A DNA stretch of 64,000 nt from Pedobacter sp. KBW06 (GTDB lineage Bacteria > Bacteroidota > Bacteroidia > Sphingobacteriales > Sphingobacteriaceae). A program made the position numbers and the translations under genes. The stretch is taken from the NCBI RefSeq assembly GCF_003852525.1, contig NZ_QAJL01000004.1:686459-750458 (forward strand). Reading direction: 5' to 3'. Positions within the stretch are counted from its first letter, which is position 1, and the number at the start of each line of letters is the position of its first letter. The notes under the pieces are model-generated. The model did no database searches. It had not been told where the DNA came from and worked only from the letters and a program-made list of their open reading frames with translations. Of the stretch, positions 16,419-25,157 are shown piece after piece.

Positions 16419-17471
16419 TTATAACGATTCCTGCTCAGAAATTGTTTTAATTCTTTCCAATCTTTCGGAGGCCATTGCGCTGGTTTCATATATTTTGATC
16501 ATCAATATGAAGTACGACAATAACAGTGGACCGAAGACCAGACCCGATATTCCGAATAAGGGTATACCAATAACTACGCCAATTACCGTAATAATGGGGT
16601 GAATATTGCCAACTTTTTTCGCAATCATAAAACGAAGGACGTTATCAATATTGATAATCACCACAAATCCGAAAATCAGCATTGCCCAGGCGCCAAAGCT
16701 ATTGCCATTGGCCATCTGGAGGAGTGCCGCCGGAACAAAGATGACCGGGGGTCCCAATACAGGGACGAAAGAGATAAAGGTGGTCATTACGCCCCAGAAT
16801 AAAGGATCGGAGTAACCAAGTACATAGAATGACAAACTGACCAATGAACCCTGCACCACACAGATCAGGCCCTGTCCGAGCACATTTGCATAGGTCGTAT
16901 TCCGCATCTCTTCCGCAAATCGGTAAGCATTCTGTTCGCGGAAAGGCGCATATTTTAGCAACGAACTTTCGAATTTTTCGTTTTCTATCAACATGAAATA
17001 CAGCAGGAAATACATGATCAGCAGCCCCAGTACAATGTTAAATGCACCGGAGATCAAAGAAGGGAAAAGTTCTGTAGCCCAGGTTCCCGCTTTTTTCAGG
17101 CCATCTTCGATCAGGCTCTGAAAATCCCCTCCCACCGGAAGCAGGTGTTTCACTTTGAAAATCAGGTTTTTAAAATAGATATGGTCGCTCTGCAGTTCGG
17201 CAATCTTTTCAATCACCATTGTGCTGACCGCATAAAAAGGAAGAACGATCACCAGCACAGAAACAAATAACAGCAGAAGAGCAGAAAGGCGTTTATTCCA
17301 TTTTCTCTCTTCTACCAGGTATAGGAATGCGGGTCGCAGAATGGTATACAACACCAGGGTTCCAAGGATAGAGCTAAAGATTCCCTGTAAGGAATAAGCA
17401 ATTAAACACCCCATAACGATGATGATCAGCAGGGTGATGTTATTCCTTTGTTTGTAGTTGAATAATGACAT
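16419..17471 (-). CDS. AI-2E family (PerM-like) membrane permease
   Basis: A 350-residue membrane protein with about seven to eight hydrophobic segments in the arrangement of the UPF0118/AI-2E family, including the conserved late block FISFVPVLGPPVIFVPAALL and the end block HPIITVIGVVIGIPLFGISGLVFGP. Family members have been linked to autoinducer-2 export or Na+/H+ antiport; the substrate here is unknown. It starts five bases after the NtrC-type regulator gene, so it is the first structural gene of that regulator's own operon. Confidence 0.88.
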   Translation of the reverse strand: MSLFNYKQRNNITLLIIIVMGCLIAYSLQGIFSSILGTLVLYTILRPAFLYLVEERKWNKRLSALLLLFVSVLVIVLPFYAVSTMVIEKIAELQSDHIYFKNLIFKVKHLLPVGGDFQSLIEDGLKKAGTWATELFPSLISGAFNIVLGLLIMYFLLYFMLIENEKFESSLLKYAPFREQNAYRFAEEMRNTTYANVLGQGLICVVQGSLVSLSFYVLGYSDPLFWGVMTTFISFVPVLGPPVIFVPAALLQMANGNSFGAWAMLIFGFVVIINIDNVLRFMIAKKVGNIHPIITVIGVVIGIPLFGISGLVFGPLLLSYFILMIKIYETSAMASERLERIKTISEQESL

Positions 17472-17476
17472 GAACC

Positions 17477-18877
17477 TTAGGTTTCCAGATTGATTGCCCT
17501 CATTTTATTATACAGCGTCTTCCGGTCGATATTCAGGATTTTTGCCGCTTTGGTTTTGTTAAAGTTAACTTCTCTCAGCACTTTTAAGATGGCTTCATAT
17601 TCTGCCTCTAAAGCTGCGTTTTTCAAGTCTCTGGGCTTTTCTGTCCGCGAAATGGAGCTTTCCATCGCAGAAGCTTTTGCATAGGTAGAGATCTCTAAAG
17701 GAAGTGCTTTTAACTGGATTTCCTGTGTTTCGGTAAGCAAGGTAGCCCTTCTAACCACATTCTTTAATTCCCGGACGTTTCCAGGCCAGTTGTAGGTTAA
17801 GAAACATTCTTCTACTTCTTCAGAGAAGCCCTGTACGTTTCGGTTCAGTTCCTGGTTTGCCACTTCCAAAAAGGTATTGGCAAAGACCATAATGTCACGT
17901 CCACGCTGACTCAATGGCGGAAGTGCAATGGAAAACTCATTGAAACGATGGTATAAATCTTCCCTGAACCTGCCTTTCTGAATGGCATTTGTCAGGTTTT
18001 CATTGGTTGCGACGATAATCCTCACATCCAGATCGATCTCTTTTGTACTTCCGATTCTTTTGATTTTACGCTCTTGTACAGTTCTGAGCAGGGCTGCCTG
18101 AATTTCATAGGAAAGGTTTCCTACTTCATCCAGAAAGAGGGTGCCGCCATTTGCCATTTCGAAATGGCCGATTTTGGTATAAAGTGCTCCGGTAAAGGAT
18201 CCTTTTTCGTGTCCGAAAAATTCACTTCCTGCCAGTTCCTTGGTTAGGGAACCACAGTCCATCGCTACGAAAGGATTGTTCTTTCTTGGGCTGTTCAGGT
18301 GAATGGCCATGGCAACAGACTCTTTTCCTGTTCCGCTTTCGCCGGTCAGGATCACGCTGTAGGCCGTTGGTGCAACCAGCTGAATCTGCTTTAACAGCTC
18401 TTTGGAAGCCGCACTTTGTCCGGCAACGAAATTGTCCGTTTGATTGTAGATCTGCTTGCTTCCCTTTTGTTTAGGTGCTTCAGCAGGGGTTTCCATTCTA
18501 TTTTCATTTAAAGCGGTTTGTGTATCAATCGCTTTATTGATGGTATTTAATATTTCATCCGGATACAGCGGCTTGGTGATATAATCGTACGCGCCCAGTT
18601 TGATGAGCTCCACAGCCAGCTTAATATCAGAATACCCGGTGATGATAATCACACCGGTACTTGGATAACTTTCCTTAATCTTGATCAGCATCTCCTTCCC
18701 ATCGGTATCTTCCAAACGATAGTCACACAACACAAGGTCGTAACTTTCCTTTGCCAGATATTCCATCGCGGAAACACCGCTTGTAGCTGTTGAGACACTA
18801 AATGAATTTCGGGTTAAAAACTTAGATAGTAATAAACCAATGTTTATTTCATCATCAACAATTAATATTTTTCTCAT
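17477..18877 (-). CDS. Sigma-54-dependent NtrC-type response regulator
   Basis: A 466-residue activator. The receiver domain (residues 1-120) has phosphoacceptor Asp52 (LVLCDYRLED) and Lys102. The AAA+ domain (about 150-385) has Walker A GESGTGKE at 179-186, Walker B GTLFLDEVG, and the sigma-54 contact loop at 226-231 as GSFTGA rather than the commoner GAFTGA. A Fis-type helix-turn-helix ends the protein (ILNIDRKTLYNKMR). No partner kinase gene adjoins. It heads the operon with the AI-2E, YtxH, holin-like and hypothetical genes. No convincing -24/-12 sigma-54 promoter was found upstream. Confidence 0.93.
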   Translation of the reverse strand: MRKILIVDDEINIGLLLSKFLTRNSFSVSTATSGVSAMEYLAKESYDLVLCDYRLEDTDGKEMLIKIKESYPSTGVIIITGYSDIKLAVELIKLGAYDYITKPLYPDEILNTINKAIDTQTALNENRMETPAEAPKQKGSKQIYNQTDNFVAGQSAASKELLKQIQLVAPTAYSVILTGESGTGKESVAMAIHLNSPRKNNPFVAMDCGSLTKELAGSEFFGHEKGSFTGALYTKIGHFEMANGGTLFLDEVGNLSYEIQAALLRTVQERKIKRIGSTKEIDLDVRIIVATNENLTNAIQKGRFREDLYHRFNEFSIALPPLSQRGRDIMVFANTFLEVANQELNRNVQGFSEEVEECFLTYNWPGNVRELKNVVRRATLLTETQEIQLKALPLEISTYAKASAMESSISRTEKPRDLKNAALEAEYEAILKVLREVNFNKTKAAKILNIDRKTLYNKMRAINLET

Positions 18878-19000
18878 AGGGAAATAAAATAGTTTACTGC
18901 ATAATAATAGATAAATATAAATACATTTTTTAGTATGGGAAATATTTTCTACACTTTTAAATCTACCGACCTATAAAGAGGTCAGTATTCCGGCTATAGC

Positions 19001-19031
19001 AAAAGCCCATTGAAATGTGTTCAATGGGCCT
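19001..19031 (-). terminator. Terminator after the enoyl-CoA hydratase gene
   Basis: Ten-base-pair perfect stem GCCCATTGAA/TTCAATGGGC with a five-base loop, followed by TTTT on the minus strand, 22 bases after the stop at 19053. Confidence 0.8.
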
Positions 19032-19052
19032 TAAATACGTTATAAACAGGCT

Positions 19053-19835
19053 TTATTTACCTAAAAATGTGGGTTTCCTTTTTTCTAAAAAAGCAGTAGT
19101 ACCTTCTTTAAAATCATTTGTATCAAAACACTTACCAAATTCTTTGATTTCAGTTTCAAAACCGTTTTCATCAAAAAGAAGTGAAGCGTTTACCGATCGG
19201 ATTGCACTGGCAACAGCCAGTGGTGCGCGCAATTTTATCTTTGCCAGAATTTCTTCCACTTTTGACAAAAGCTCTGCTGCCGGAACCACGTAATTGACCA
19301 ATCCGATTTTTTCGGCATGTGCTGCAGTGATCATATCCGCAGTGGTGATCATTTCAATGGCCCGTCCTTTTCCAACCAGTTGTGTCAATCTTTGCGTTCC
19401 TCCATAACCGGGGATCAGGCCCAGGGAAACCTCAGGCAAGCCCAGTTTAGCGTTATCTGAAGCGACACGGATGTGGCAGGCCATAGCCAGTTCCAATCCT
19501 CCGCCCAAAGCAAAACCATTGACCGCTGCAATCACCGGCTTCGGGCAATTTTCTATGGCATCAAATACGGTATGTTGTCCATTTCTGGCCAGATTTTCGC
19601 CTTCTTCACTGCTATAGGCAGCGAATTCCGAGATGTCGGCACCTGCAACAAAGGCTTTCTCCCCTGCTCCGGTCAATAACACCGCGCGGACTTCCTCACT
19701 CTGACCTGCAAAAGCAATCACCTCTGCCAGTTCGTTTAATGTCTCTTTATTTAAAGCATTTAGCTTTTGTTCCCTGTTAATGGTCACATAAAGCACTTGC
19801 GCCCTTATTTCTGATAAGATATTCTGATATGCCAT
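19053..19835 (-). CDS. Enoyl-CoA hydratase/isomerase family protein
   Basis: A 260-residue crotonase-fold enzyme, probably hydrating 2-enoyl-CoA esters. The oxyanion-hole segments are AGEKAFVAGADISEFA near residues 58-73 and AAVNGFALGGGLELAMACH near 100-120. The catalytic glutamates in the LGLPEVSLGLIPGYGGTQRL block (about 132-151) are present, so hydratase activity is plausible. It begins three bases after a stand-alone B12-binding-domain gene. The pair suggests short-chain acyl-CoA metabolism, for example a propionyl- or methylmalonyl-CoA route, but no other pathway gene is in the window. Confidence 0.9.
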   Translation of the reverse strand: MAYQNILSEIRAQVLYVTINREQKLNALNKETLNELAEVIAFAGQSEEVRAVLLTGAGEKAFVAGADISEFAAYSSEEGENLARNGQHTVFDAIENCPKPVIAAVNGFALGGGLELAMACHIRVASDNAKLGLPEVSLGLIPGYGGTQRLTQLVGKGRAIEMITTADMITAAHAEKIGLVNYVVPAAELLSKVEEILAKIKLRAPLAVASAIRSVNASLLFDENGFETEIKEFGKCFDTNDFKEGTTAFLEKRKPTFLGK

Positions 19836-19838
19836 AAT

Positions 19839-20258
19839 CTAAAAGTTTCTGTTTTCGACAACCCAGCCTTTGATATAATTTACGATCGTTTCCATGGTGG
19901 TCCCCGGTGCAAACAATTCACCTACGCCGATGTCCTTGAGTTTCTTCATGTCACTTTCCGGAATGATTCCACCACCGGTGAGCAATACATCTTTGACCTC
20001 TTTCTGCCTCATGATTTCCACTATTTTAGGGAAGACTGTCATGTGGGCGCCGGAAAGAATCGAGATCCCTATGGCATCAACATCTTCCTGTAAGGCTGTG
20101 TTTACCACCATCTCCGGGGTCTGACGTAATCCGGTATAGATGACCTCCATCCCGGCATCTCTCAGAGAGGTTGCAATTACTTTAGCCCCTCTGTCGTGCC
20201 CATCCAATCCAACTTTAGCCACTAAAACCCTAATGGGCCTGTTTAATGTCTTGCTCAT
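19839..20258 (-). CDS. Stand-alone cobalamin-binding domain (methylmalonyl-CoA mutase C-terminal type)
   Basis: A 139-residue protein containing only the B12-binding module of acyl-CoA mutases. The base-off/His-on motif VGLDGHDRGAK (DxHxxG) lies near residues 17-27, SILSGAH near 70 and the LLTGGGIIP turn near 93. The large catalytic subunit is absent here, so it must act with a subunit encoded elsewhere or have a separate role. It is transcribed just ahead of the enoyl-CoA hydratase gene. Confidence 0.9.
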   Translation of the reverse strand: MSKTLNRPIRVLVAKVGLDGHDRGAKVIATSLRDAGMEVIYTGLRQTPEMVVNTALQEDVDAIGISILSGAHMTVFPKIVEIMRQKEVKDVLLTGGGIIPESDMKKLKDIGVGELFAPGTTMETIVNYIKGWVVENRNF

Positions 20259-20309
20259 AAAATATACGAATAGTAGGCTGTAAATGTAAGTAAATTAGCG
20301 CTTTTATGT

Positions 20310-20317
20310 TAACTTTG
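20310..20317 (+). promoter_or_regulatory. -7 promoter element for glnS
   Basis: TAACTTTG is an exact TAnnTTTG match, 21 bases before the ATG at 20339. An in-frame ATG at 20306 lies upstream of this element and would not be transcribed, which decides the start. Confidence 0.6.
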
Positions 20318-20338
20318 AAGACTAAATTTACAGTTTTT

Positions 20339-22000
20339 ATGAGTGAGGAAAGATCATTGAACTTTATTGAGGAGATCATTGAGAACGATTTAAGCAGCGG
20401 AAAATATGAAACGTTAATTACCCGTTTCCCGCCTGAACCCAATGGATATTTGCACATCGGACATGCGAAGGCAATCTGCCTGAACTTTGGTCTGACCAAG
20501 AAATATGGTGGCTATACAAACCTGAGGTTTGATGATACCAACCCGATAACGGAAAAAACAGAATATGTAGACAGTCAGCAACAAGACATTAAATGGCTTG
20601 GATTTGAATGGAAAAATGAGCTTTATACCTCAGATTACTTTGATACTTTATACGATTTCGCAGTTAAACTGATCGAAAAAGGCCTTGCTTATGTAGATGA
20701 CAGCAGTGCTGAAGAAATTGCCGCATTGAAGGGTACACCTACTGAAGCAGGCAAAGACAGTCCGTACCGCTCGCGCAGTATTGCTGAAAACCTGGATCTT
20801 TTTGCCCGCATGAAAGCAGGTGAATTTGCAGATGGCGCACGTATTTTAAGGGCAAAAGCAGATATGTCCAGCCCGAATATGATCATGCGTGATCCGATCA
20901 TTTACCGCATCAAACATGCAGAACATCACCGTACAGGCAACAAGTGGTGCATCTATCCGATGTATGACTTTGCACATGGACAAAGTGACAGTATCGAAAC
21001 GATTACCCATTCCATCTGTACCCTGGAGTATGTATCTCACCGGGAATTGTACGACTGGTTCATTGAACACCTGGACATCTTCCCTTCCAAACAATATGAA
21101 TTTGCCCGTTTAAACCTTTCTTATACGGTAATGAGTAAAAGAAAGCTCCTGCAACTGGTAAATGAAGGTGTGGTGAGCGGATGGGATGACCCACGCATGC
21201 CTACCATCAGCGGGTTAAGAAGAAGAGGATATACTCCGGAAAGTATCCGCGAATTCTGTGAAAGAATCGGAATTGCCAAAAGAGAAAACCTGATCGAGCT
21301 GAGCTTACTGGAATTCTGTGTTCGCGAACACCTGAACAAAACAGCAAACAGGGTCATGGCGGTATTGGATCCGATTAAACTGGTGATTACCAATTATCCT
21401 GAAGGACAGGAAGAAGTACTTCATGGAGAAAATAATCCAGAAGCAGAAGATAAAGGCGGCATCAGGGAGATTCCTTTCTGCAATGAATTGTGGATTGAAC
21501 GTGAAGACTTTATGGAAGAGCCTGCAAAAAAATGGTTCAGACTGGCTCCCGGAGCAACTGTGAGACTGAAACATGCTTACATTGTAAAATGTGAAGATTT
21601 CCGTAAAGATGCGGAAGGAAATGTAACTGAAGTACATTGTACCTATATCCCTGAATCTAAAAGCGGCGAAGATACCAGCGGTATCAACGTGAAAGGAACG
21701 ATACACTGGGTAAGTACGAAACATGCGAAAAGTGCAGAAATCAGAACTTACGACCGTTTATTTACAGTAGAATCACCGGATGCTGAAGAAGGAGACTTTA
21801 AGGATTACCTGAATCCAAACAGCGTTGACGTCATTAAACAAGCGTATATAGAGCCCTACCTTGCCAATGCTGATATCGATTCCAGATATCAGTTCATTAG
21901 AAAGGGATACTATTGTGTGGACAAGGATTCAACTCCTGAACACCTGGTATTTAACCGTACCGTTGGCTTAAAAGATGCCTGGGCTAAAGGAAATAAATAG
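20339..22000 (+). CDS. glnS: Glutaminyl-tRNA synthetase
   Basis: A 553-residue class I synthetase, matching the usual length, that charges tRNA-Gln directly. The HIGH motif is within PPEPNGYLHIGHAKAICLNFG (about residues 31-51), and the KMSKS counterpart is VMSKRK near residue 262. The anticodon-binding beta-barrels fill the C-terminal 200 residues. MSEERSLNFIEE at 20339 is the family-like start. The gene stands alone, between its promoter and a strong terminator. Confidence 0.97.
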   Translation: MSEERSLNFIEEIIENDLSSGKYETLITRFPPEPNGYLHIGHAKAICLNFGLTKKYGGYTNLRFDDTNPITEKTEYVDSQQQDIKWLGFEWKNELYTSDYFDTLYDFAVKLIEKGLAYVDDSSAEEIAALKGTPTEAGKDSPYRSRSIAENLDLFARMKAGEFADGARILRAKADMSSPNMIMRDPIIYRIKHAEHHRTGNKWCIYPMYDFAHGQSDSIETITHSICTLEYVSHRELYDWFIEHLDIFPSKQYEFARLNLSYTVMSKRKLLQLVNEGVVSGWDDPRMPTISGLRRRGYTPESIREFCERIGIAKRENLIELSLLEFCVREHLNKTANRVMAVLDPIKLVITNYPEGQEEVLHGENNPEAEDKGGIREIPFCNELWIEREDFMEEPAKKWFRLAPGATVRLKHAYIVKCEDFRKDAEGNVTEVHCTYIPESKSGEDTSGINVKGTIHWVSTKHAKSAEIRTYDRLFTVESPDAEEGDFKDYLNPNSVDVIKQAYIEPYLANADIDSRYQFIRKGYYCVDKDSTPEHLVFNRTVGLKDAWAKGNK

Positions 22001-22032
22001 TCTGGTTTAATTTTTAAACCTTGGACATTACC

Positions 22033-22070
22033 AAAAAGCCGGATCAACGTAAACGTGATCCGGCTTTTTT
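22033..22070. terminator. Strong intrinsic terminator after glnS
   Basis: Stem AAAAAGCCGGATCA/TGATCCGGCTTTTT of 14 base pairs, with extra ACGT pairing inside the loop, and a six-T tract. It is symmetrical enough to act in both directions. Confidence 0.92.
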
Positions 22071-22191
22071 ATGCTTCAGGTGTTCTTAGCAATTCCGTTG
22101 AAAATGCGTCCAGGTCCAATTGACTTGCCATTGATCCGTAATAGGGGGTTGATTGATCCCTGATAGATCCCCAGGGCCTATAAAGGGTCTT
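22069..22191 (-). pseudogene. Possible degraded ORF fragment in the glnS-amidase gap
   Basis: Forty codons are open on the minus strand up to a TAA within the glnS terminator (protein-like run STPYYGSMASQLDLDAF). There is no start codon apart from an internal ATG, and a second frame over the same bases is also open, so chance is a serious alternative. No family was recognised. The rest of 22071-22253 holds nothing definable. Confidence 0.15.
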
Positions 22192-22253
22192 TTATAAATT
22201 ACTTGCCGGTTTCAAAAACAGGAAAGCAATGTACAGTCAGCCCTAACGCAGGG

Positions 22254-23087
22254 TTATAAATATTTAGTGTACAGGTTATATAAGATCAGCTTATCTGTGG
22301 GTGTGAGTACCGGGATTATATCGGTTTGTACAAAATGGATTTTAAAGGCAACGATCGCAGAAGTAGGATTGCTGACATCATAACCAATCACCCTCAATGC
22401 CAGCTCAGCATTAAAATCTACAGGGGGCATTTTCAACACCTCGTCGTACCATAAACCAAATCCCTTTTTCGCTAAAACTTTCCAGGGAAAATTTAAAGGA
22501 TCTACTTTTCGCCTTGGTGCGATATCCGAATGCCCGATAAAATTGGCGGTTGGAATGTTGTATCGCTTTTTCAATGCGCCAAGCAACTCAACCAAACTTC
22601 TCAGCTGTGCATCAGCAAAAGGTTCTTTACCGTTATTGTCAAGCTCAATCCCAATGGAGGAAGAATTCAGGTCGGCATCGTTGCCCCATTTCCCAACTCC
22701 GGCATGGTTTGCCCTCAGGTAATCGTTTACCATCTGCACCACCTTACCATCTCTTCCTACCACATAATGCGCACTTACTCCTGCCTTTTTATTGATAAAA
22801 GTTTTTACGGTTTGGTTCAATGAATCCTGAGCGGTATGGTGGATAATGACAAAATTAGGACGACGGATGCCGAAGTTAACGGAACCGATCCAGGATTGCT
22901 GCGCCGCGTCTAATGTCGCGACGGTTTGATTGGCAGGAGGTGTGGCCTTTACCATCTCTGCAAAGCCATTTACCTGATCCTTATATATTTTGTTCGTTGC
23001 GGCGTACTTATTCGAAGAACATGCTGCGAGCAGAAACATGGAGAAAATAAATAAGCTGCCCCGGGTAATTTTTTGCTGTTGTATCAT
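22254..23087 (-). CDS. N-acetylmuramoyl-L-alanine amidase lipoprotein
   Basis: A 277-residue zinc amidase of the amidase_2/PGRP fold that cleaves between muramic acid and L-alanine in peptidoglycan. The lipobox LAAC puts the lipidated cysteine at residue 23. Zinc and catalytic motifs are FVIIHHTAQDS near residue 80, SSIGIELDNNG near 145 and NFIGHSDIAPRRKVDP near 185. The C-terminal 60 residues look like an added domain. AmiD-like placement in the outer-membrane inner leaflet for wall recycling is inferred. It is divergent from the M49-like lipoprotein gene. Confidence 0.9.
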   Translation of the reverse strand: MIQQQKITRGSLFIFSMFLLAACSSNKYAATNKIYKDQVNGFAEMVKATPPANQTVATLDAAQQSWIGSVNFGIRRPNFVIIHHTAQDSLNQTVKTFINKKAGVSAHYVVGRDGKVVQMVNDYLRANHAGVGKWGNDADLNSSSIGIELDNNGKEPFADAQLRSLVELLGALKKRYNIPTANFIGHSDIAPRRKVDPLNFPWKVLAKKGFGLWYDEVLKMPPVDFNAELALRVIGYDVSNPTSAIVAFKIHFVQTDIIPVLTPTDKLILYNLYTKYL

Positions 23088-23191
23088 AATAGAAGTATAG
23101 AACTGGTGAAATTACTATTTTTTACTAATTTAGTTGCCATCTTGTTAGGAGATCAACCAAAGGAGAGCGACGAAAATGCCTGCATTTGATG

Positions 23192-23199
23192 TAGCTTTG
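23192..23199 (+). promoter_or_regulatory. -7 promoter element for the M49-like gene
   Basis: TAGCTTTG fits TAnnTTTG exactly, 26 bases before the ATG at 23226. Confidence 0.5.
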
Positions 23200-23225
23200 C
23201 ATCGATAAAAAAACAAAAATTCAAT

Positions 23226-24908
23226 ATGAGAAACTTAAGCAAGTTAACGCTTATTATTGCCGGATGTGCCCTGGTTACAGGAATTTCTTCTTGTAGCAAC
23301 CCAAATGGAAACACCAATACCACTGTTAAAGATACCAGTTCAGGTGAAGATAGTTTGCAACGTTATGTAAATGACCGGATCGCGATTTACGAAAAGGTTA
23401 AACTGAGCACCAACCTGAATGAATTATCTGCCAATGAACGTAAGATTTTACCTTTATTGATCCAGGCTGCCCAAATTATGGACGAGCTTTTCTGGAAACA
23501 GGCATATCCACAGCGTGACAGCTTATTGAGCACCATAAAGGATGAAAAGACAAAAGCTTTTGTCTGGATCAACTACGGGCCTTGGGACCGTTTAAACGGA
23601 GATAAACCATTCATTTCAGGGATTGGTGCAAAGCCGGATGCGGCCAGCTTCTACCCTGCCGGAATGACCAAAGCCGAGTTAGAGAAATCGGATGTGAAAG
23701 ATAAACTAGGTCAGTATTCGGTGATAAAGAAAGACAGCACGGGAAAACTGAGCGCTGTTCCTTACCACGTTTTATATGCTTCAGAGCTACAAAATGCATC
23801 AGCATTACTTAAACAAGCGGCATTACTTGCGGAAGATGCGGGATTTAAAAAATACCTGAACCTGCGCGCAGATGCGTTGGTTTCGGATGATTATACCGCC
23901 AGTGATTATGCCTGGCTGGATATGAAAACCAATAACCTGGACATCATTATCGGCCCGATCGAAAATTATGAGGACAAATTGTTCAATGCCAGGGCTTCTT
24001 ATGAGGCCTATGTATTGGTAAAGGATAAAGTATGGAGCAAACGCCTTGCAAAATATGTGAGCATGCTACCTCAACTACAGGAAGGACTTCCGGTGGATGC
24101 TAAATACAAAAAAGAAAAGCCGGGAACAGATTCGGAGTTAAATGCTTACGATGTCGTTTATTATGCCGGAGATTGTAATGCGGGATCAAAAACCATCGCT
24201 GTAAACCTTCCTAATGATGAGATCATTCAGCAAAAGAAAGGAACCAGACGCTCCCAGTTAAAAAATGCCATGAAAGCAAAATTTGATAAGATCCTTGTGC
24301 CAATTGCAAAAGAACTGATCGATAAAGACCAGCAGCAATACATCAATTTCGATGCTTTCTTTTCCAACGTGATGTTCCATGAAGTTGCACATGGCCTGGG
24401 AATCAAAAAAACCATTACCGGAAAAGGCTTTGTAAAAGAAGCGTTGCAGGAGCAATACTCATGGTTAGAAGAAGGTAAGGCCGATGTTTTGGGCTTGTAT
24501 ATGGTTACCGGATTGCTTAAAAAAGGAGAGCTGGAAGGCGATATCAAGACCTTTTATACCACTTATATGGCTGGAATCCTTCGTTCGGTAAGGTTTGGTG
24601 CAGCGAGTGCACATGGAAAAGCAAATATGCAATGTTTCAACTTCTTTAAAGAGAATGGCGCATTCATACGCAATGAAAACGGAACCTATAAAGTAGATTT
24701 CGCCAAATTTGAAACGGCGATGAACAAGTTAAGCAAACTGATCATTACGCTTCAGGGTAACGGAGATAAAGCTGCAGTAGAGAAAACACAAAAAGAGAAA
24801 GCCGTGATTAGCGCAGAACTTCAAAAAGATTTAGACCGTCTGACTCAAAAAGGCATTCCTGTGGATGTGATCTTTGAGCAGGGCGTAGACGTTCTTGGCG
24901 TAAAATAA
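23226..24908 (+). CDS. M49-like zinc metallopeptidase lipoprotein
   Basis: A 560-residue lipoprotein (lipobox GISSC, Cys23). It resembles dipeptidyl-peptidase III-type proteins of Bacteroidota: an N-terminal helical region, then the zinc motif HEVAHG with His385 and His389, and a second motif EEGKADVLGLY with Glu415/Glu416 supplying the third ligand. Classical M49 enzymes have HExxxH; here the spacing is HExxH, one residue shorter, while the downstream EExxAD motif is M49-like. Peptidase activity is likely, but substrate and exact subfamily are not readable. It has its own promoter and terminator. Confidence 0.75.
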   Translation: MRNLSKLTLIIAGCALVTGISSCSNPNGNTNTTVKDTSSGEDSLQRYVNDRIAIYEKVKLSTNLNELSANERKILPLLIQAAQIMDELFWKQAYPQRDSLLSTIKDEKTKAFVWINYGPWDRLNGDKPFISGIGAKPDAASFYPAGMTKAELEKSDVKDKLGQYSVIKKDSTGKLSAVPYHVLYASELQNASALLKQAALLAEDAGFKKYLNLRADALVSDDYTASDYAWLDMKTNNLDIIIGPIENYEDKLFNARASYEAYVLVKDKVWSKRLAKYVSMLPQLQEGLPVDAKYKKEKPGTDSELNAYDVVYYAGDCNAGSKTIAVNLPNDEIIQQKKGTRRSQLKNAMKAKFDKILVPIAKELIDKDQQQYINFDAFFSNVMFHEVAHGLGIKKTITGKGFVKEALQEQYSWLEEGKADVLGLYMVTGLLKKGELEGDIKTFYTTYMAGILRSVRFGAASAHGKANMQCFNFFKENGAFIRNENGTYKVDFAKFETAMNKLSKLIITLQGNGDKAAVEKTQKEKAVISAELQKDLDRLTQKGIPVDVIFEQGVDVLGVK

Positions 24909-24926
24909 ACCCGTTAAAATTCATAA

Positions 24927-24966
24927 AAGAGGCCATCAGTATCACACTGATGGCCTTTTCTTTTTT
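24927..24966 (+). terminator. Intrinsic terminator after the M49-like gene
   Basis: Ten-base-pair stem GGCCATCAGT/ACTGATGGCC with a five-base loop, followed by TTTTCTTTTTT. Confidence 0.9.
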
Positions 24967-25157
24967 ATGCGCCACTCAGGCAATTTATTTGCAATAAAAT
25001 CAATTATTTGTAACGTTTTGATTTTTTTACCGTCTTAACTATAGAAGCAACAGAAAACCATCTGTTTTAAAAACGCCCTGATTTTTCTTCATTAACATGG
25101 AGTGTGATTTTACGCTATGGGGATTTTGCGTGCTTTTTTTTAAACAGACCAGAACTC

